Of a DNA stretch of 60,971 bases, positions 44,170 to 53,094 are shown in pieces (position 1 is the stretch's first letter; each line of letters starts with the position of its first letter). The translations under genes were made by a program, and so were the position numbers. Below the pieces are notes generated by a model. The model saw only the letters and a program-made list of their open reading frames with translations. It did no database searches and was not told the origin of the DNA. Origin of the DNA: Alphaproteobacteria bacterium (GTDB lineage Bacteria; Pseudomonadota; Alphaproteobacteria; Rickettsiales; Midichloriaceae); assembly GCA_013288625.1 (NCBI GenBank), contig JABDBN010000004.1, forward strand, positions 1 to 60,971, read 5' to 3'.

Positions 44170-44768
44170 ACTTTAACTCCGCTGCCACTGTTGACTTTGA
44201 CTAATTCTATAGTTTCTTTTGGATCCCGCATTACTTGCTTGTAGATACTTTGGCGCCTCGCATCTTTACCATGAGTTAATGTGAGGACAATGGCTCCGAT
44301 CATAGCAATTAATAATAAAACACCTGAAGCCTGGAATACGTAAAAATAATCTGTATAAAGTACATGGCCAATCGCGGTGGTATTGGTGATGTGAACTGAG
44401 TTATTGGCAGTAGGTATTTCCGACATGCCCTCCATTGAATTGTTCATAGCGATAAGAATTTCAACGAAGATGAGCAGGGCTAAGCCCAACCCGATAGGCA
44501 AATATCTTAAGAAGCCTTGTTTTAATTCTGCGATATTGATGTTGAGCATCATGACGACAAAAAGGAAAAGCACGGCTACAGCACCAACGTAAACGATCAC
44601 CAGGATCATGGCTATGAATTCTGCACCGATCATGATGAAGAGTGCGGCTGCGTTGAAGAATGCGAAAATTAGAAACAATACGGAATGTACAGGATTGCGC
44701 AGGGTTATAACCATTGCGCCTGATAATGTCAGCAATGCTCCAAACAGATAAAATATTAACTCAGTCAT
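44166..44768 (-). CDS. nuoJ: NADH-quinone oxidoreductase subunit J
   Basis: Complex I membrane subunit (ND6 homolog), 200 residues with five helices. The pi-bulge helix [19 protein letters not shown] is characteristic, and [20 protein letters not shown] precedes it. This is the first gene of the nuoJKLMN block here. nuoA-I are not in the window, so the complex I genes are split across the genome or continue elsewhere. Confidence 0.95.
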   Translation of the reverse strand: MTELIFYLFGALLTLSGAMVITLRNPVHSVLFLIFAFFNAAALFIMIGAEFIAMILVIVYVGAVAVLFLFVVMMLNINIAELKQGFLRYLPIGLGLALLIFVEILIAMNNSMEGMSEIPTANNSVHITNTTAIGHVLYTDYFYVFQASGVLLLIAMIGAIVLTLTHGKDARRQSIYKQVMRDPKETIELVKVNSGSGVKV

Positions 44769-44941
44769 TAAACCATTTTTATAATGCTAAATCATTTTAA
44801 ATTAGTAATGCGCAAAGCGCTTACTGGCAAGAGTTTTCTTAAGTTGCCCGCGTAAAAAAACAAAACTGAAGCGGATTGACAATAATGCTTGGGTACTTGC
44901 TTTTTCATAAGAGTAGTATATGTTTATAAAATTCTAAATAC

Positions 44942-45029
44942 GGAAGGGTGGCCGAGTGGTCTAAGGCGCACGCCTGGAAAGTGTGTATACCGCAAGGTAT
45001 CGAGAGTTCGAATCTCTTCTCTTCCGCCA
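44942..45029 (+). tRNA. tRNA-Ser (anticodon GGA)
   Basis: An 88-nt class II tRNA. The acceptor arms GGAAGGG and CTCTTCC pair with one G-U. The D-arm is GGCCGAGTGGTCTAAGGC, the anticodon stem CACGC/GTGTG, and the loop CTGGAAA gives anticodon GGA at 44976-44978. A long variable arm follows (ATACCGCAAGGTAT), then a T-arm with TTCGAAT. The discriminator is G, and CCA is encoded (45027-45029). It reads UCC and UCU codons. Confidence 0.97.
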
Positions 45030-45037
45030 TCCGTCTT

Positions 45038-45066
45038 CGCTAATTTTGCCAAAGGCAAAATTTAGC
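45038..45066 (+). terminator. Hairpin just downstream of tRNA-Ser
   Basis: GCTAATTTTGCC and GGCAAAATTTAGC form a stem of about 12 bp with one bulge and an AAA loop, 9 nt after the CCA. It has no following T-run, so termination would be inefficient or depend on processing. It might instead be part of the palindromic repeat that follows. Confidence 0.45.
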
Positions 45067-45250
45067 TACGACGTGATTTATCAAGGCGTAGCGTGCGGAA
45101 CGGATGCCGCGCCGTAGCTTTAGCGTAGGCGGGCTGACACCAGTTTATACACTCAGTATATTATTTTATTAAAGATTTCGTAAGCGTTAAGATACTGGGT
45201 CCCCACGGAGCAAAGCTCTTAGTGATGACGGAGATTTGGCGCTATTTGAA
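45067..45250. repeat. Intergenic palindromic repeat cluster (families A and B)
   Basis: The gap 45030-45415 has no credible gene. It contains a family B block (GTAGCTTTAGCGTAGGCGGG, 45115-45134) followed by CACCAGTTTATACACTCAG, and a family A block in inverted orientation (TGATGACGGAGATTTGGCGC, 45222-45241). The 45251-45410 part is AT-rich and featureless apart from the ribosome-binding site of the next gene. Confidence 0.65.
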
Positions 45251-45415
45251 TTATAAATGGTGAACGGTGGACAAAGTTCTCGATTCTGAGTTTGTAAATG
45301 TAGCAGATATAAATCAAATGTGCAAAGGGTTTCTTATTAAATATGTACTATCAAAACTCAAATTTTATGTAATAGTGAGTTGAGAAGCTTTCGACAACCA
45401 TAATATGGGGTAAAT

Positions 45416-45628
45416 ATGTTGTTTGTTGTTCTCGGAATAGTATTGATCGCGTTTGGGGTTATTTATCAGGTAAAGCCGGATCTGTTCAAACGCTGGTTTT
45501 GGAAAAGAACCAGTATTGCGCAAAGGTTGCTCAGCCCCGAGGCTTATATCAAATACATGAAAGGTCTTGGCTGGTTCTATATTGTTGCTGGCATTGTCCT
45601 TTGTGTAGTTGGATTTGCCCATTCTTAA
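45416..45628 (+). CDS. Small two-helix membrane protein
   Basis: A 70-residue protein with a hydrophobic N-terminal helix (LFVVLGIVLIAFGVIYQV), a basic loop (KRWFWKRTS) and a second helix (GWFYIVAGIVLCVVGFAHS). GGGG 5 nt before ATG 45416 supports translation. I do not recognise the family. It converges on ampG with 24 bp between them. A regulatory or accessory membrane role is only a guess. Confidence 0.7.
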   Translation: MLFVVLGIVLIAFGVIYQVKPDLFKRWFWKRTSIAQRLLSPEAYIKYMKGLGWFYIVAGIVLCVVGFAHS

Positions 45629-45652
45629 AGAGTTGCTTATACATGTTCATGC

Positions 45653-46900
45653 TCACACCGCCTCTTTGACCCGGTATGTGATAGTGCCTTTGTTGAGGAA
45701 GTAACTGATGCAGATAAGTGAAGGGATAGAGAGCAGTGTAGATATGATGAAGAACTGTTCCCAGCCTAGGTAGTTGGCAACCAATCCTGATGAAGAAGAC
45801 ATCAAAGTTCTGCTTAAGCCTGAGATGGAAATGAGTATCGCATAATGGGTAGCAGTAAATCGGTTTTGGCATAGGCTGCTCATATAGCAGATGAGCACAA
45901 CATTACAGATACCTGAACAGAAGCTTTCAAGAAAGGCAATCGGTACCAGAAATTCAGGAACATTGCCGGTGTTGGCAAGGATGATAAATAGCAGGTTAGT
46001 GGCAGCGGCAAGAATTTCCGCACCGAATAGCACCTTGATGATATTGTACCTGTCGAACAAATAGGCGCCAACAAAGGTGCCGCAGATGGAAGCAAATATA
46101 GCAGTGGTATTGCTCAGAGTTGCTATCTCGGTTTTAGAAAAACCAATCTCCCGAAGAAACGGGATAAGCATAGCTTCAAGATACCCATCGCTCATTTTAT
46201 AAAATGCGATGAGCAAAATAATCATATAAAAATCCGGCAGTTTAATGAATGACTTGAAGGGTTGCACGAAGTGTTCTTTATACCAGATTTTGAAAGTGAA
46301 GGCTTTAGGAGAAGAAGCAAATACTCTGGTCTCCTCAGAAAAGTAAACCACAGCAATGCAGGGAAAGATAAAAGCTGCGAGAATAATAAATACCCAGTTC
46401 CAGCTAACAAATGCCGAAAGATATAATCCGAATGCAGCTGAGGTGATAAGTCCAATTCGCCAGCCGAGCATGACAAAGGAATTTCCCTGGCTGCTTACGG
46501 CTTTTTTAAACAGTTCTATGCGGTAGGCATCCATCGCGATATCATAGGTGGCTGCAACAAATGCAGTGACAAAAACCATGCAGAAAAAAAGCGGTAGATT
46601 AAGGCTTGGGTCAATCAAGCCCAAAGATGCAATAAGTATGACTAGTAATATCTGCATGGACATAATCCAACTTTTCCTTTGCCCAAAGTGCGCAGGGAAA
46701 AAGTTAAGCTTAAGACTATCAACACCTGGGGCCCAGATGTATTTGAGCGAATAGGGCATCATTCTTAAGGTTAGGAATCCAATAGTCACGAGCTCAATTT
46801 TCATGTCAGTTAGGTAAGCAGTCATGGTCGAGCCCAGCAGAGCATAAATCAGTCCGCTGTTTATTCCAAGAACTAAAGCTGTGAGCAAGTTACGTTTCAT
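45653..46900 (-). CDS. AmpG-type MFS permease
   Basis: A twelve-helix major-facilitator protein of 415 residues. Segments match the AmpG family of muropeptide importers: LRMMPYSLKYIWAPGVDSLK, GQRKSWI and ATYDIAMDAYRIEL. AmpG imports anhydro-muropeptides during peptidoglycan recycling, and Rickettsiales carry several AmpG-like paralogs whose substrates are unproven. It is a single gene; mltG (55690-56649) would generate muropeptides in the same cell. ATG 46900. Confidence 0.82.
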   Translation of the reverse strand: MKRNLLTALVLGINSGLIYALLGSTMTAYLTDMKIELVTIGFLTLRMMPYSLKYIWAPGVDSLKLNFFPAHFGQRKSWIMSMQILLVILIASLGLIDPSLNLPLFFCMVFVTAFVAATYDIAMDAYRIELFKKAVSSQGNSFVMLGWRIGLITSAAFGLYLSAFVSWNWVFIILAAFIFPCIAVVYFSEETRVFASSPKAFTFKIWYKEHFVQPFKSFIKLPDFYMIILLIAFYKMSDGYLEAMLIPFLREIGFSKTEIATLSNTTAIFASICGTFVGAYLFDRYNIIKVLFGAEILAAATNLLFIILANTGNVPEFLVPIAFLESFCSGICNVVLICYMSSLCQNRFTATHYAILISISGLSRTLMSSSSGLVANYLGWEQFFIISTLLSIPSLICISYFLNKGTITYRVKEAV

Positions 46901-47089
46901 TCCACCTTCTGATATATTCCCAGTAAATGCTTTGAGTATATTGCTATTTTACCCTTAAAAATTCCAAAAGTCGAGGAAACTCCACGCAACAGTCTAACTT
47001 GTATTAGGCCCGGACTGGCAAAATTCACTTTGCAAAATGAAGTTTATTCGTTGTAATATAACGCAACATAATAATTTACTGAGGTTTAT

Positions 47090-48868
47090 ATGGCAGTTGC
47101 AGGCAAAGTAAAAAAAGAGAATCTACCATCATGGGATCTTACAGATTTCTATGCGAGCATTAAAGACCCGGCTGTTAAAAAAGATATGGAAAAAGCTCTT
47201 AGTAAAGCCTTAGCTTTCGAGAAGGCATATAAAGGTAAAGTGGAAAAACTGACTGCTGCGGCTTTACTAAAGGCGATCAAAGAGTATGAAGCAATCAGCG
47301 ACCTCATTGGCAAGCTGGCAAGCTATGCTTTCTTGAACTACGCTACAGAAGTGTCTAACCCGGAAAAACAGGCCTTCTATCAGAATGTTGAAGAAAAGAT
47401 AAATGACGTTTCAGCAAAGCTAATTTTCTTCTCATTAGAGCTCAATCGACTTGATGAAAAAAAGCTCAGCGGTCTTTTTAAGCAAAAGGATCTCGCATTT
47501 TACACGCCTTATATCAGGGATGTAAGAGCCTGGAAGAAGTATCAACTAAGCGATAAAGAAGAAGAGGTAATCCATGAAAAGGATTTAACCGGACGGTCTG
47601 CCTGGGTAAAATTCTTTGATCAGCTGGAAGCTAAGATGCGTTTTAAATTAAAAGGCAAAGAGCTTACCCTAGCTGAAATCATGGAACAATATGTTTCTCA
47701 TAACAGCACGGTAAGGCGCGATGCCGCCAAAGCGATTTCTCAAGGTTTAAACACCCACTTAGATACCTTTACGTTTATCACCAATATTCTGGCTAAGGAT
47801 AAAGATATCGAAGATAAGAGAAGGGGTTTTAAAGAGCCTATTTCTTCGCGCAATGTTGCAAACTATGTCGAAGATGAAGTGATCGAAACTCTAATTAAAA
47901 CCGTTAAGGCTAATTACAAAAAACTCTCTCATCGTTATTACAAAATAAAAGCTAAATGGATGGGTAAAAAGGTTTTGAATTATTGGGATAGAAATGCGCC
48001 TTTAGCTGAAGTTGACCGCAAGATCCCATGGGAAGAAGCCGTGGATATAGTGATGAAGGCCTATCATGATTTTTCTCCGGCTATGGCTAAAATAGCCCGC
48101 CTATTTATTGACAAGAAATGGGTTGATGTTCCAGCACAGCCCGGCAAAATGTTTGGGGCATTCTCCCATGGCACTGTTCCATCAATGCACCCTTACGTAC
48201 TGCTCAATTATAAACATAAAGTGCGCGATGTGATGACACTTGCTCATGAGCTTGGCCACGGTGTTCATCAGTACCTTGCCCGCAAGCAAGGCGCCTTAAT
48301 CGCCGGCACGCCGCTAACTATTGCTGAAACCGCCTCAGTGTTTGGAGAGCAGCTTACCTTCCGAGCTCTGTTGAAGAGGGAAAAAGGAGCTAAAGCCCGA
48401 AAAGCACTTATAGCGTCTAAAGTGGAAGACATGCTTAATACAGTGGTGCGTCAGATTGCTTTTTGTGAATTTGAACGTGAGGTGCACTCAGCACGCAAGC
48501 AAGGCGAGTTAAGTTCAGATCAAATTAACCAGATCTGGATGAAGGTGCAGAGTGAATCGCTAGGTGAGGCGATAAAGCTGGATAAGGATTATGCCCCCTA
48601 CTGGACCTATATTTCACACTTTATCCATTCGCCTTTTTATGTTTACGCCTATGCATTTGGGGATTGTTTCGTCAATTCTTTATATGCGGTTTATGAAAGC
48701 GGCAAGGTGAAGAATTTTGAGGAAAAGTATTTAGAAGCTCTCGCCTCCGGAGGCAGGTTGCGCTACGATGAATTCCTTAAGCCATTTGGCCTAAACCCAA
48801 AAGATCGCAAGTTCTGGCAGTTCGGTCTGGATAAAATCGCTTCTCTAATTGATGAACTCGAAGACTAA
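47090..48868 (+). CDS. pepF: M3-family oligoendopeptidase (PepF type)
   Basis: A 592-residue cytosolic zinc metallopeptidase that cleaves short peptides. The active site HELGHGVHQY supplies both His ligands and the catalytic Glu, and the downstream Glu ligand lies in TIAETASVFGEQL. The PepF N-terminal helical domain (SWDLTDFYASIKDP...) and late HFIHSPFYVYAYAFGDCF are complete. GAGG precedes ATG 47090. It overlaps the Xer gene tail-to-tail by 4 bp. Confidence 0.95.
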   Translation: MAVAGKVKKENLPSWDLTDFYASIKDPAVKKDMEKALSKALAFEKAYKGKVEKLTAAALLKAIKEYEAISDLIGKLASYAFLNYATEVSNPEKQAFYQNVEEKINDVSAKLIFFSLELNRLDEKKLSGLFKQKDLAFYTPYIRDVRAWKKYQLSDKEEEVIHEKDLTGRSAWVKFFDQLEAKMRFKLKGKELTLAEIMEQYVSHNSTVRRDAAKAISQGLNTHLDTFTFITNILAKDKDIEDKRRGFKEPISSRNVANYVEDEVIETLIKTVKANYKKLSHRYYKIKAKWMGKKVLNYWDRNAPLAEVDRKIPWEEAVDIVMKAYHDFSPAMAKIARLFIDKKWVDVPAQPGKMFGAFSHGTVPSMHPYVLLNYKHKVRDVMTLAHELGHGVHQYLARKQGALIAGTPLTIAETASVFGEQLTFRALLKREKGAKARKALIASKVEDMLNTVVRQIAFCEFEREVHSARKQGELSSDQINQIWMKVQSESLGEAIKLDKDYAPYWTYISHFIHSPFYVYAYAFGDCFVNSLYAVYESGKVKNFEEKYLEALASGGRLRYDEFLKPFGLNPKDRKFWQFGLDKIASLIDELED

Positions 48869-49803
48869 TTCTTTTGGTTACTTTCAGATCGGGGGTGGAA
48901 ATTGAGGTAGGATTTAATTAAACCTTCAGCATCGATCTTTGTGTATTTCTGGGTGGTAGAAATGCTCTGGTGACCTAACAGTTCCCCAATGGTGCGTAAA
49001 TCTCCCCCGCTTCCCAGTAAATGTGTAGCGAAGCTGTGGCGAAAAGCATGGGGACTGGCATACTCAGGCAGATTGAGAAATTTGCGCAAATCCTGCAGGC
49101 GCTTGCGGTAGGTTGATGAATTCAGAGGCTTTCCCGACTTGCCCCGAAATAACAGCCCTGTGTTTATATCGTGCGGACACGCCTTCTTATATTGTTTTAT
49201 AGCTTGCAAAGTGATAGGTAAAACAGGGATAACCCGTTCCTTATTCCCTTTCCCCTTTATGATTAAAGACATGTTTGACGCAGTTGGGAAATCCTTAGCC
49301 TTTAAAGATAGAGCCTCGCTTATCCTTAACCCTGACCCATAAAGGAGAAGAAGTACAGCATAGTCGCGCAACCCAGTCCAGTCAGGGAACATTGCCATCA
49401 CTGAGCTGGTAGCTAAAAGCGAGGCATCAATACTCAGAGCTTTGGGCAAAGGTTTATGTTTGTCGACGATGCGGATGCTAAAAACCGATTGATTCACCAA
49501 CTCTTCGTTCTTGATAAGATAGCGAAAAAAACTGCGCAATACAGATACAGCACGGGCATTCGAGCTGGTTTTATGCTCTGAATTCTTGCGCCCTGCCAGC
49601 CAACTTCTGAAGTCACTGAGAGTGAGTTTCTCCAATGTAGCTACAGTAATGGTCTCTTCAAAGTGTTTGGTGACGAACTGCAAAAAATAATAGATATCAG
49701 TAAGGTAGGCTTTTAATGTGTGCTTTGAATAGCCTCGATTTTTTGCCAGATAATCCAGCCAGCTATGAATCAAACTCTCTACTTTTCTATCTACTCGGGA
49801 CAT
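48865..49803 (-). CDS. Tyrosine recombinase XerC/XerD
   Basis: A site-specific recombinase of about 312 residues for chromosome dimer resolution. The SAM-like N-terminal domain (WLDYLAKNRGYSKHTLKAYLTDI) is followed by the catalytic domain with Arg in LLYGSGLRISEAL, Lys in KGKGNKERVIP, HAFRHSFATHLL, and LGHQSISTTQKYTKI with the nucleophilic Tyr. The match is somewhat closer to XerC; which paralog it is needs comparison. ATG 49803 is used because GAAGGG lies upstream, and this ribosome-binding site falls inside a dispersed repeat (49806-49884). Confidence 0.9.
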   Translation of the reverse strand: MSRVDRKVESLIHSWLDYLAKNRGYSKHTLKAYLTDIYYFLQFVTKHFEETITVATLEKLTLSDFRSWLAGRKNSEHKTSSNARAVSVLRSFFRYLIKNEELVNQSVFSIRIVDKHKPLPKALSIDASLLATSSVMAMFPDWTGLRDYAVLLLLYGSGLRISEALSLKAKDFPTASNMSLIIKGKGNKERVIPVLPITLQAIKQYKKACPHDINTGLLFRGKSGKPLNSSTYRKRLQDLRKFLNLPEYASPHAFRHSFATHLLGSGGDLRTIGELLGHQSISTTQKYTKIDAEGLIKSYLNFHPRSESNQKN

Positions 49804-49805
49804 GT

Positions 49806-49884
49806 ACCCTTCGCCTTTCAAAAATTGTGTGCGGCATGTATAGAGACTCGCCGTGGTCCGCTTCTACGAGAGGCGTGGCGAGTA
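49806..49884. repeat. Palindromic repeat (family C) forming the Xer 5' leader
   Basis: CTTCGCCTTTCAAAAATTG at 49809-49827 is identical to 53099-53117, and both copies continue with similar GTG..CATG bases. Next to it, ACTCGCC (49847-49853) and GGCGAGT (49877-49883) bracket a hairpin. The element supplies the GAAGGG ribosome-binding site of the recombinase gene. Confidence 0.7.
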
Positions 49885-49925
49885 CTTGAATACTATTATA
49901 ACTATTTGAATGAAATAGTCACTAC

Positions 49926-50645
49926 CTACTTATACCCAATGTGAATGGCAACGACGCCGAAGGTGAGTTTATGGAATTCGGTAAAGTTAAAACCGGCTTG
50001 CTTTATCATGTGTTCAAACCGTGTGGCTTTAGGAAAGCGGCGGATACTTTCAACCAGGTATCTGTAGGCATCTTCATCATTAGCAATCATTTTGCCGATT
50101 TTGGGGATAGCATTAAACGAATACCAATCATAGAGTTTGCGAACAACGGCATTATTAACATTGGAAAATTCGAGGCAAACAAATTTGCCACCTGGTTTTA
50201 ATACACGATAGGCTTCTTTAAGCGCTTTATCGATATGGGTTACATTCCTTATGCCAAATGAGATAGTGTAGTAGTCAAACTGGTGGTCTTTAAAAGGCAG
50301 AGTTTCAGCATTGGCATGTACCCATTTGATACCCTTTGGATAGCGTTTCTTGCCACTGGCCAGCATTGCTTTATTTAAATCAGCAACGGTTGCACTCTTA
50401 CCACCCGCCTTTAAGAACATATGCGCTACGTCTCCCGTCCCGCCTGCGACATCTAAAAGTGTCTGATCGGCGCAGGGAGTAATCTCTTTAAGCAGTTCGC
50501 GCTTCCACAAGCGATGCATACCAAAGCTCATCAGATCATTCATAAGATCATATTTATGGGCGACACTTGAGAAAACGCCCTGAACTAAAGATTGCTTTTG
50601 CTCTTCAGCAACTTGTTTAAAACCAAAATCAGCTTTCCTGCTCAT
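49926..50645 (-). CDS. ubiE: UbiE/COQ5 demethylubiquinol/demethylmenaquinol methyltransferase
   Basis: C-methyltransferase of quinone biosynthesis, 239 residues. Diagnostic segments are VFSSVAHKYDLMNDLMSFGMHRLWK, the AdoMet loop LLDVAGGTGDVA, YTISFGIRNVTHIDKAL and FEHMIKQAGF near the C-terminus. It follows rnhA by 3 bp on the same strand. Together with the nuo genes it supports a quinone-based respiratory chain. Confidence 0.96.
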   Translation of the reverse strand: MSRKADFGFKQVAEEQKQSLVQGVFSSVAHKYDLMNDLMSFGMHRLWKRELLKEITPCADQTLLDVAGGTGDVAHMFLKAGGKSATVADLNKAMLASGKKRYPKGIKWVHANAETLPFKDHQFDYYTISFGIRNVTHIDKALKEAYRVLKPGGKFVCLEFSNVNNAVVRKLYDWYSFNAIPKIGKMIANDEDAYRYLVESIRRFPKATRFEHMIKQAGFNFTEFHKLTFGVVAIHIGYK

Positions 50646-50648
50646 AAC

Positions 50649-51089
50649 TTACTTCACCAAATTATTATAGATGGCGTTACGCGCCAGTTCATCTGCCATC
50701 TCATTATATTTATCTCCGGCATGGCCTCGCACCCAATGCCACTCAATTGAGAATCTATGCACTAGTGAGTTAAGTTCCTGCCAGAGGTCAATGTTCTTAA
50801 TTTTCCCATTTTTCCAGTCTGTACGCAGCCATTTAGGCATCCAAAGAGTAATTCCGTTTTTGACATATTGACTATCAGTGTAAATTTTCAAAGGCACTTC
50901 GCGCTTTATGGACTTTATACCTTCAATGGCAGCTTTAAGCTCCATGCGGTTATTTGTCGTCACTTCTTCGTAGCCGGATAACTTTTTTTCAATACCATCC
51001 CAAATCAGTACTGCTCCCCAGCCCCCAGGGCCAGGATTGCCGCTACAGGCTCCATCTGTATAGATTTCTAAATGCTTAATTATATTCAT
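50649..51089 (-). CDS. rnhA: ribonuclease HI
   Basis: Degrades RNA in RNA-DNA hybrids. It is 146 residues with the catalytic carboxylates in IYTDGACSGNPGPGGWG, the Glu in NRMELKAAIEG, Asp in IYTDSQYVKNGI and the C-terminal VRGHAGDKYNEMADELA. ATG 51089 has AGGA 5 nt upstream and gives the standard length; a longer frame from 51128 adds an unlikely leader. It is paired with ubiE and divergent from the CDGSH gene. Confidence 0.95.
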   Translation of the reverse strand: MNIIKHLEIYTDGACSGNPGPGGWGAVLIWDGIEKKLSGYEEVTTNNRMELKAAIEGIKSIKREVPLKIYTDSQYVKNGITLWMPKWLRTDWKNGKIKNIDLWQELNSLVHRFSIEWHWVRGHAGDKYNEMADELARNAIYNNLVK

Positions 51090-51154
51090 CGCTTTCCTAA
51101 TAGGTAAATAAGCATATAATAGGGGCAAACTTATATTAAATACAACCGGAGTTT

Positions 51155-51409
51155 ATGCAAAATCAATCTTTGCCAAAAATTGCTGTACCCAAATCTGTGA
51201 AAGTTGATGTTGAGGCAGGTAAATCATATTACTGGTGCGCGTGCGGGCTAAGCCAGAGTCAACCCTTTTGTGATGGATCCCATGTCGGCACAGAGTTTTC
51301 TCCACTGCTTTATCAGGCTACCGAAAGCAAAACCGTTGGTTTTTGCGGCTGCAAGCAGAGTAAAAACTCACCTGTTTGCGACGGGGCCCACAAAACTATA
51401 TTAATATAA
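51155..51409 (+). CDS. Double CDGSH iron-sulfur domain protein
   Basis: An 84-residue protein with two CDGSH-type [2Fe-2S] sites: CACGLSQSQPFCDGSH and CGCKQSKNSPVCDGAH, each giving three Cys and one His ligand. The arrangement matches small tandem-CDGSH proteins related to mitochondrial mitoNEET/Miner-type proteins. Roles in electron or cluster transfer are known for the family; the partner here is unknown. No signal peptide or membrane helix, so it is cytosolic. GGAG lies close before ATG. Confidence 0.93.
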   Translation: MQNQSLPKIAVPKSVKVDVEAGKSYYWCACGLSQSQPFCDGSHVGTEFSPLLYQATESKTVGFCGCKQSKNSPVCDGAHKTILI

Positions 51410-51491
51410 AATGGTGGCATATTAAGATAGCCTTTGATCTATTTGATTTTTTGGCTTAACTTCAGAAGTATATAAGGAATTTTATATCGAC

Positions 51492-52850
51492 ATGATAAGA
51501 CCATCTACTCTGCTATTTTTTGCGCTTTCGCTTGTACCTGCTCAGGCATTCTCTCAGGATACTATTTCTAACTTCTTTAATGGGAAGAAGGATTCGGACT
51601 ACAATGCCCTTTTTAAAGATGTGATTGAGAAAGTGAAGAAGGATTATGTTGACGAAGTTACTGATCAGAAGCTGATAGAATCAGCCCTTGAAGGCATGCT
51701 ATCCTCTTTGGATCCTCATTCTTCTTATCTATCAGAAAAAGAATATGCGGAGATGCGCAATACTACTAAGGGTGAGTTTGGTGGCATAGGTATTGAAGTC
51801 ACTATGGAGCGAGGCTTTATTAAAGTTGTTTCTCCATATGAAGATGGTCCGGCATATAAGGCAGGTATTAAAACCGGTGACTATATAACCATGGTAGATG
51901 GGCAAATGGTGAAGGGATTGTCCTTAGGGCAATCAGTAGAAAAGTTAAGAGGGAAACCGAAAACTAAAGTTAAGATCTCTATATATCGTGAATCTACCGG
52001 GGAATCACTGGAAATAATGTTGATAAGAGATTTGATTAAGATTGTTCCGGTTAAATCCAAAATTGTAGGCGGAGAAGTGTTCTGGTTACGATTGAACAGC
52101 TTTAGTGAAAATGCCGCCAGCTTGCTTAAGAAAGAGTATTATAAACTGCTTGAACAGGCCAATGAGGAAAAAATTGAAATCAAAGGGGTAATCCTTGATC
52201 TTCGCGGCAACCCTGGTGGGCTTCTTGAGCAGTCAAAAGAAGTGACCGAGCTGTTTTTGGAAGAAGGCATTATTGTTTCTACAAAGGGCAGAATTCCTGA
52301 ATCCAACCGAGTGTTTAGAGCAAAAGGCTACGATATCACCGAAGGGTTGCCGATGGTCGTACTCATAAATGCAGGTTCAGCTTCAGCATCGGAGATCGTA
52401 GCGGGTGCGCTTCAAGATAATAAACGCGCTCTGATAGCCGGGGTTAAATCATTTGGTAAGGGCTCAGTACAATCAGTCATGCCTTTGATGCCATCGGGTA
52501 GCGCAATCAAGCTAACTACCTCGCGATACTACACTCCTTCCGGCCGTTCGATTCAGGCGCAAGGAATTGAACCGGATGTAATTGTAGAAGAAGCAGTAGT
52601 CACGCCAGTAAAGGCAAATGAGATAGGCTCTGAGTCTTCTCTGATTGGGCATCTGCAAAGCGAAGAGGAGAAGAAAAAAGCAAGCATGCCTCAGCCTGAA
52701 ATCAAAGATAACGGCAAGGTGAAACCTGTGAAAAAACCGATCCCACCATCTCTAAGTGGGGCGAATAAAGAAGCGCAGGACTTCCAGCTGATGAGAGCTA
52801 TCGACTTAGTGAAGGGGATGGCACTATACTCTGAGCGCCTCTCCCACTAA
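51492..52850 (+). CDS. ctpA: S41 C-terminal processing peptidase
   Basis: A periplasmic protease of 452 residues. The signal peptide ends near PAQAFSQ. It is followed by a PDZ domain (GEFGGIGIEVTME, EDGPAYKAGIKTGDYITMVDG) and the catalytic core with Ser in NAGSASASEIVAGALQD and Lys in SFGKGSVQSV. Such enzymes trim or degrade proteins by their C-terminus and influence envelope turnover. The C-terminal 80 residues are Lys/Pro-rich and divergent. Its stop codon is the first base-pairs of a 144-bp inverted repeat. Confidence 0.95.
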   Translation: MIRPSTLLFFALSLVPAQAFSQDTISNFFNGKKDSDYNALFKDVIEKVKKDYVDEVTDQKLIESALEGMLSSLDPHSSYLSEKEYAEMRNTTKGEFGGIGIEVTMERGFIKVVSPYEDGPAYKAGIKTGDYITMVDGQMVKGLSLGQSVEKLRGKPKTKVKISIYRESTGESLEIMLIRDLIKIVPVKSKIVGGEVFWLRLNSFSENAASLLKKEYYKLLEQANEEKIEIKGVILDLRGNPGGLLEQSKEVTELFLEEGIIVSTKGRIPESNRVFRAKGYDITEGLPMVVLINAGSASASEIVAGALQDNKRALIAGVKSFGKGSVQSVMPLMPSGSAIKLTTSRYYTPSGRSIQAQGIEPDVIVEEAVVTPVKANEIGSESSLIGHLQSEEEKKKASMPQPEIKDNGKVKPVKKPIPPSLSGANKEAQDFQLMRAIDLVKGMALYSERLSH

Positions 52851-52992
52851 AGACCTCTCCATAAGGGTCCTTTTGAGCGCTTATTTGCACAATGCGGTTC
52901 TCAAGTCCTCATGTACATAGTGGTACACTGCGGCTTTCCGATCCTATCGCACAAATAATCATCTCAAAAATCCTCCTTATGCAGAGGTCTTT
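52849..52992. repeat. 144-bp imperfect inverted repeat downstream of ctpA
   Basis: The left arm (52849-52903) and the reverse complement of the right arm (52938-52992) begin identically (AAAGACCTCT, then CATAAGG) and stay similar through TTTTGAG and TTATTTG. A small inner inverted pair TGTAC/GTACA lies in the loop. The arms are about 55 bp and the loop about 34 bp. It begins at the ctpA TAA, so the transcript 3' end could fold into a long hairpin. Confidence 0.75.
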
Positions 52993-53094
52993 AACCAACT
53001 CTCTTTTTTATTGCTACGTCGTCGCGCGTCGCCTCACCTATAAAGGATAGGCATCGGCTAGCGCTCCTAGTATCAATTAAAAAATAGACTTGGT

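Noticed and set aside
44876..44905. TTGACA upstream of tRNA-Ser as a promoter
   Set aside because: No -10-like box lies 16-18 bp downstream (GCTTTT there), so the promoter was not called.
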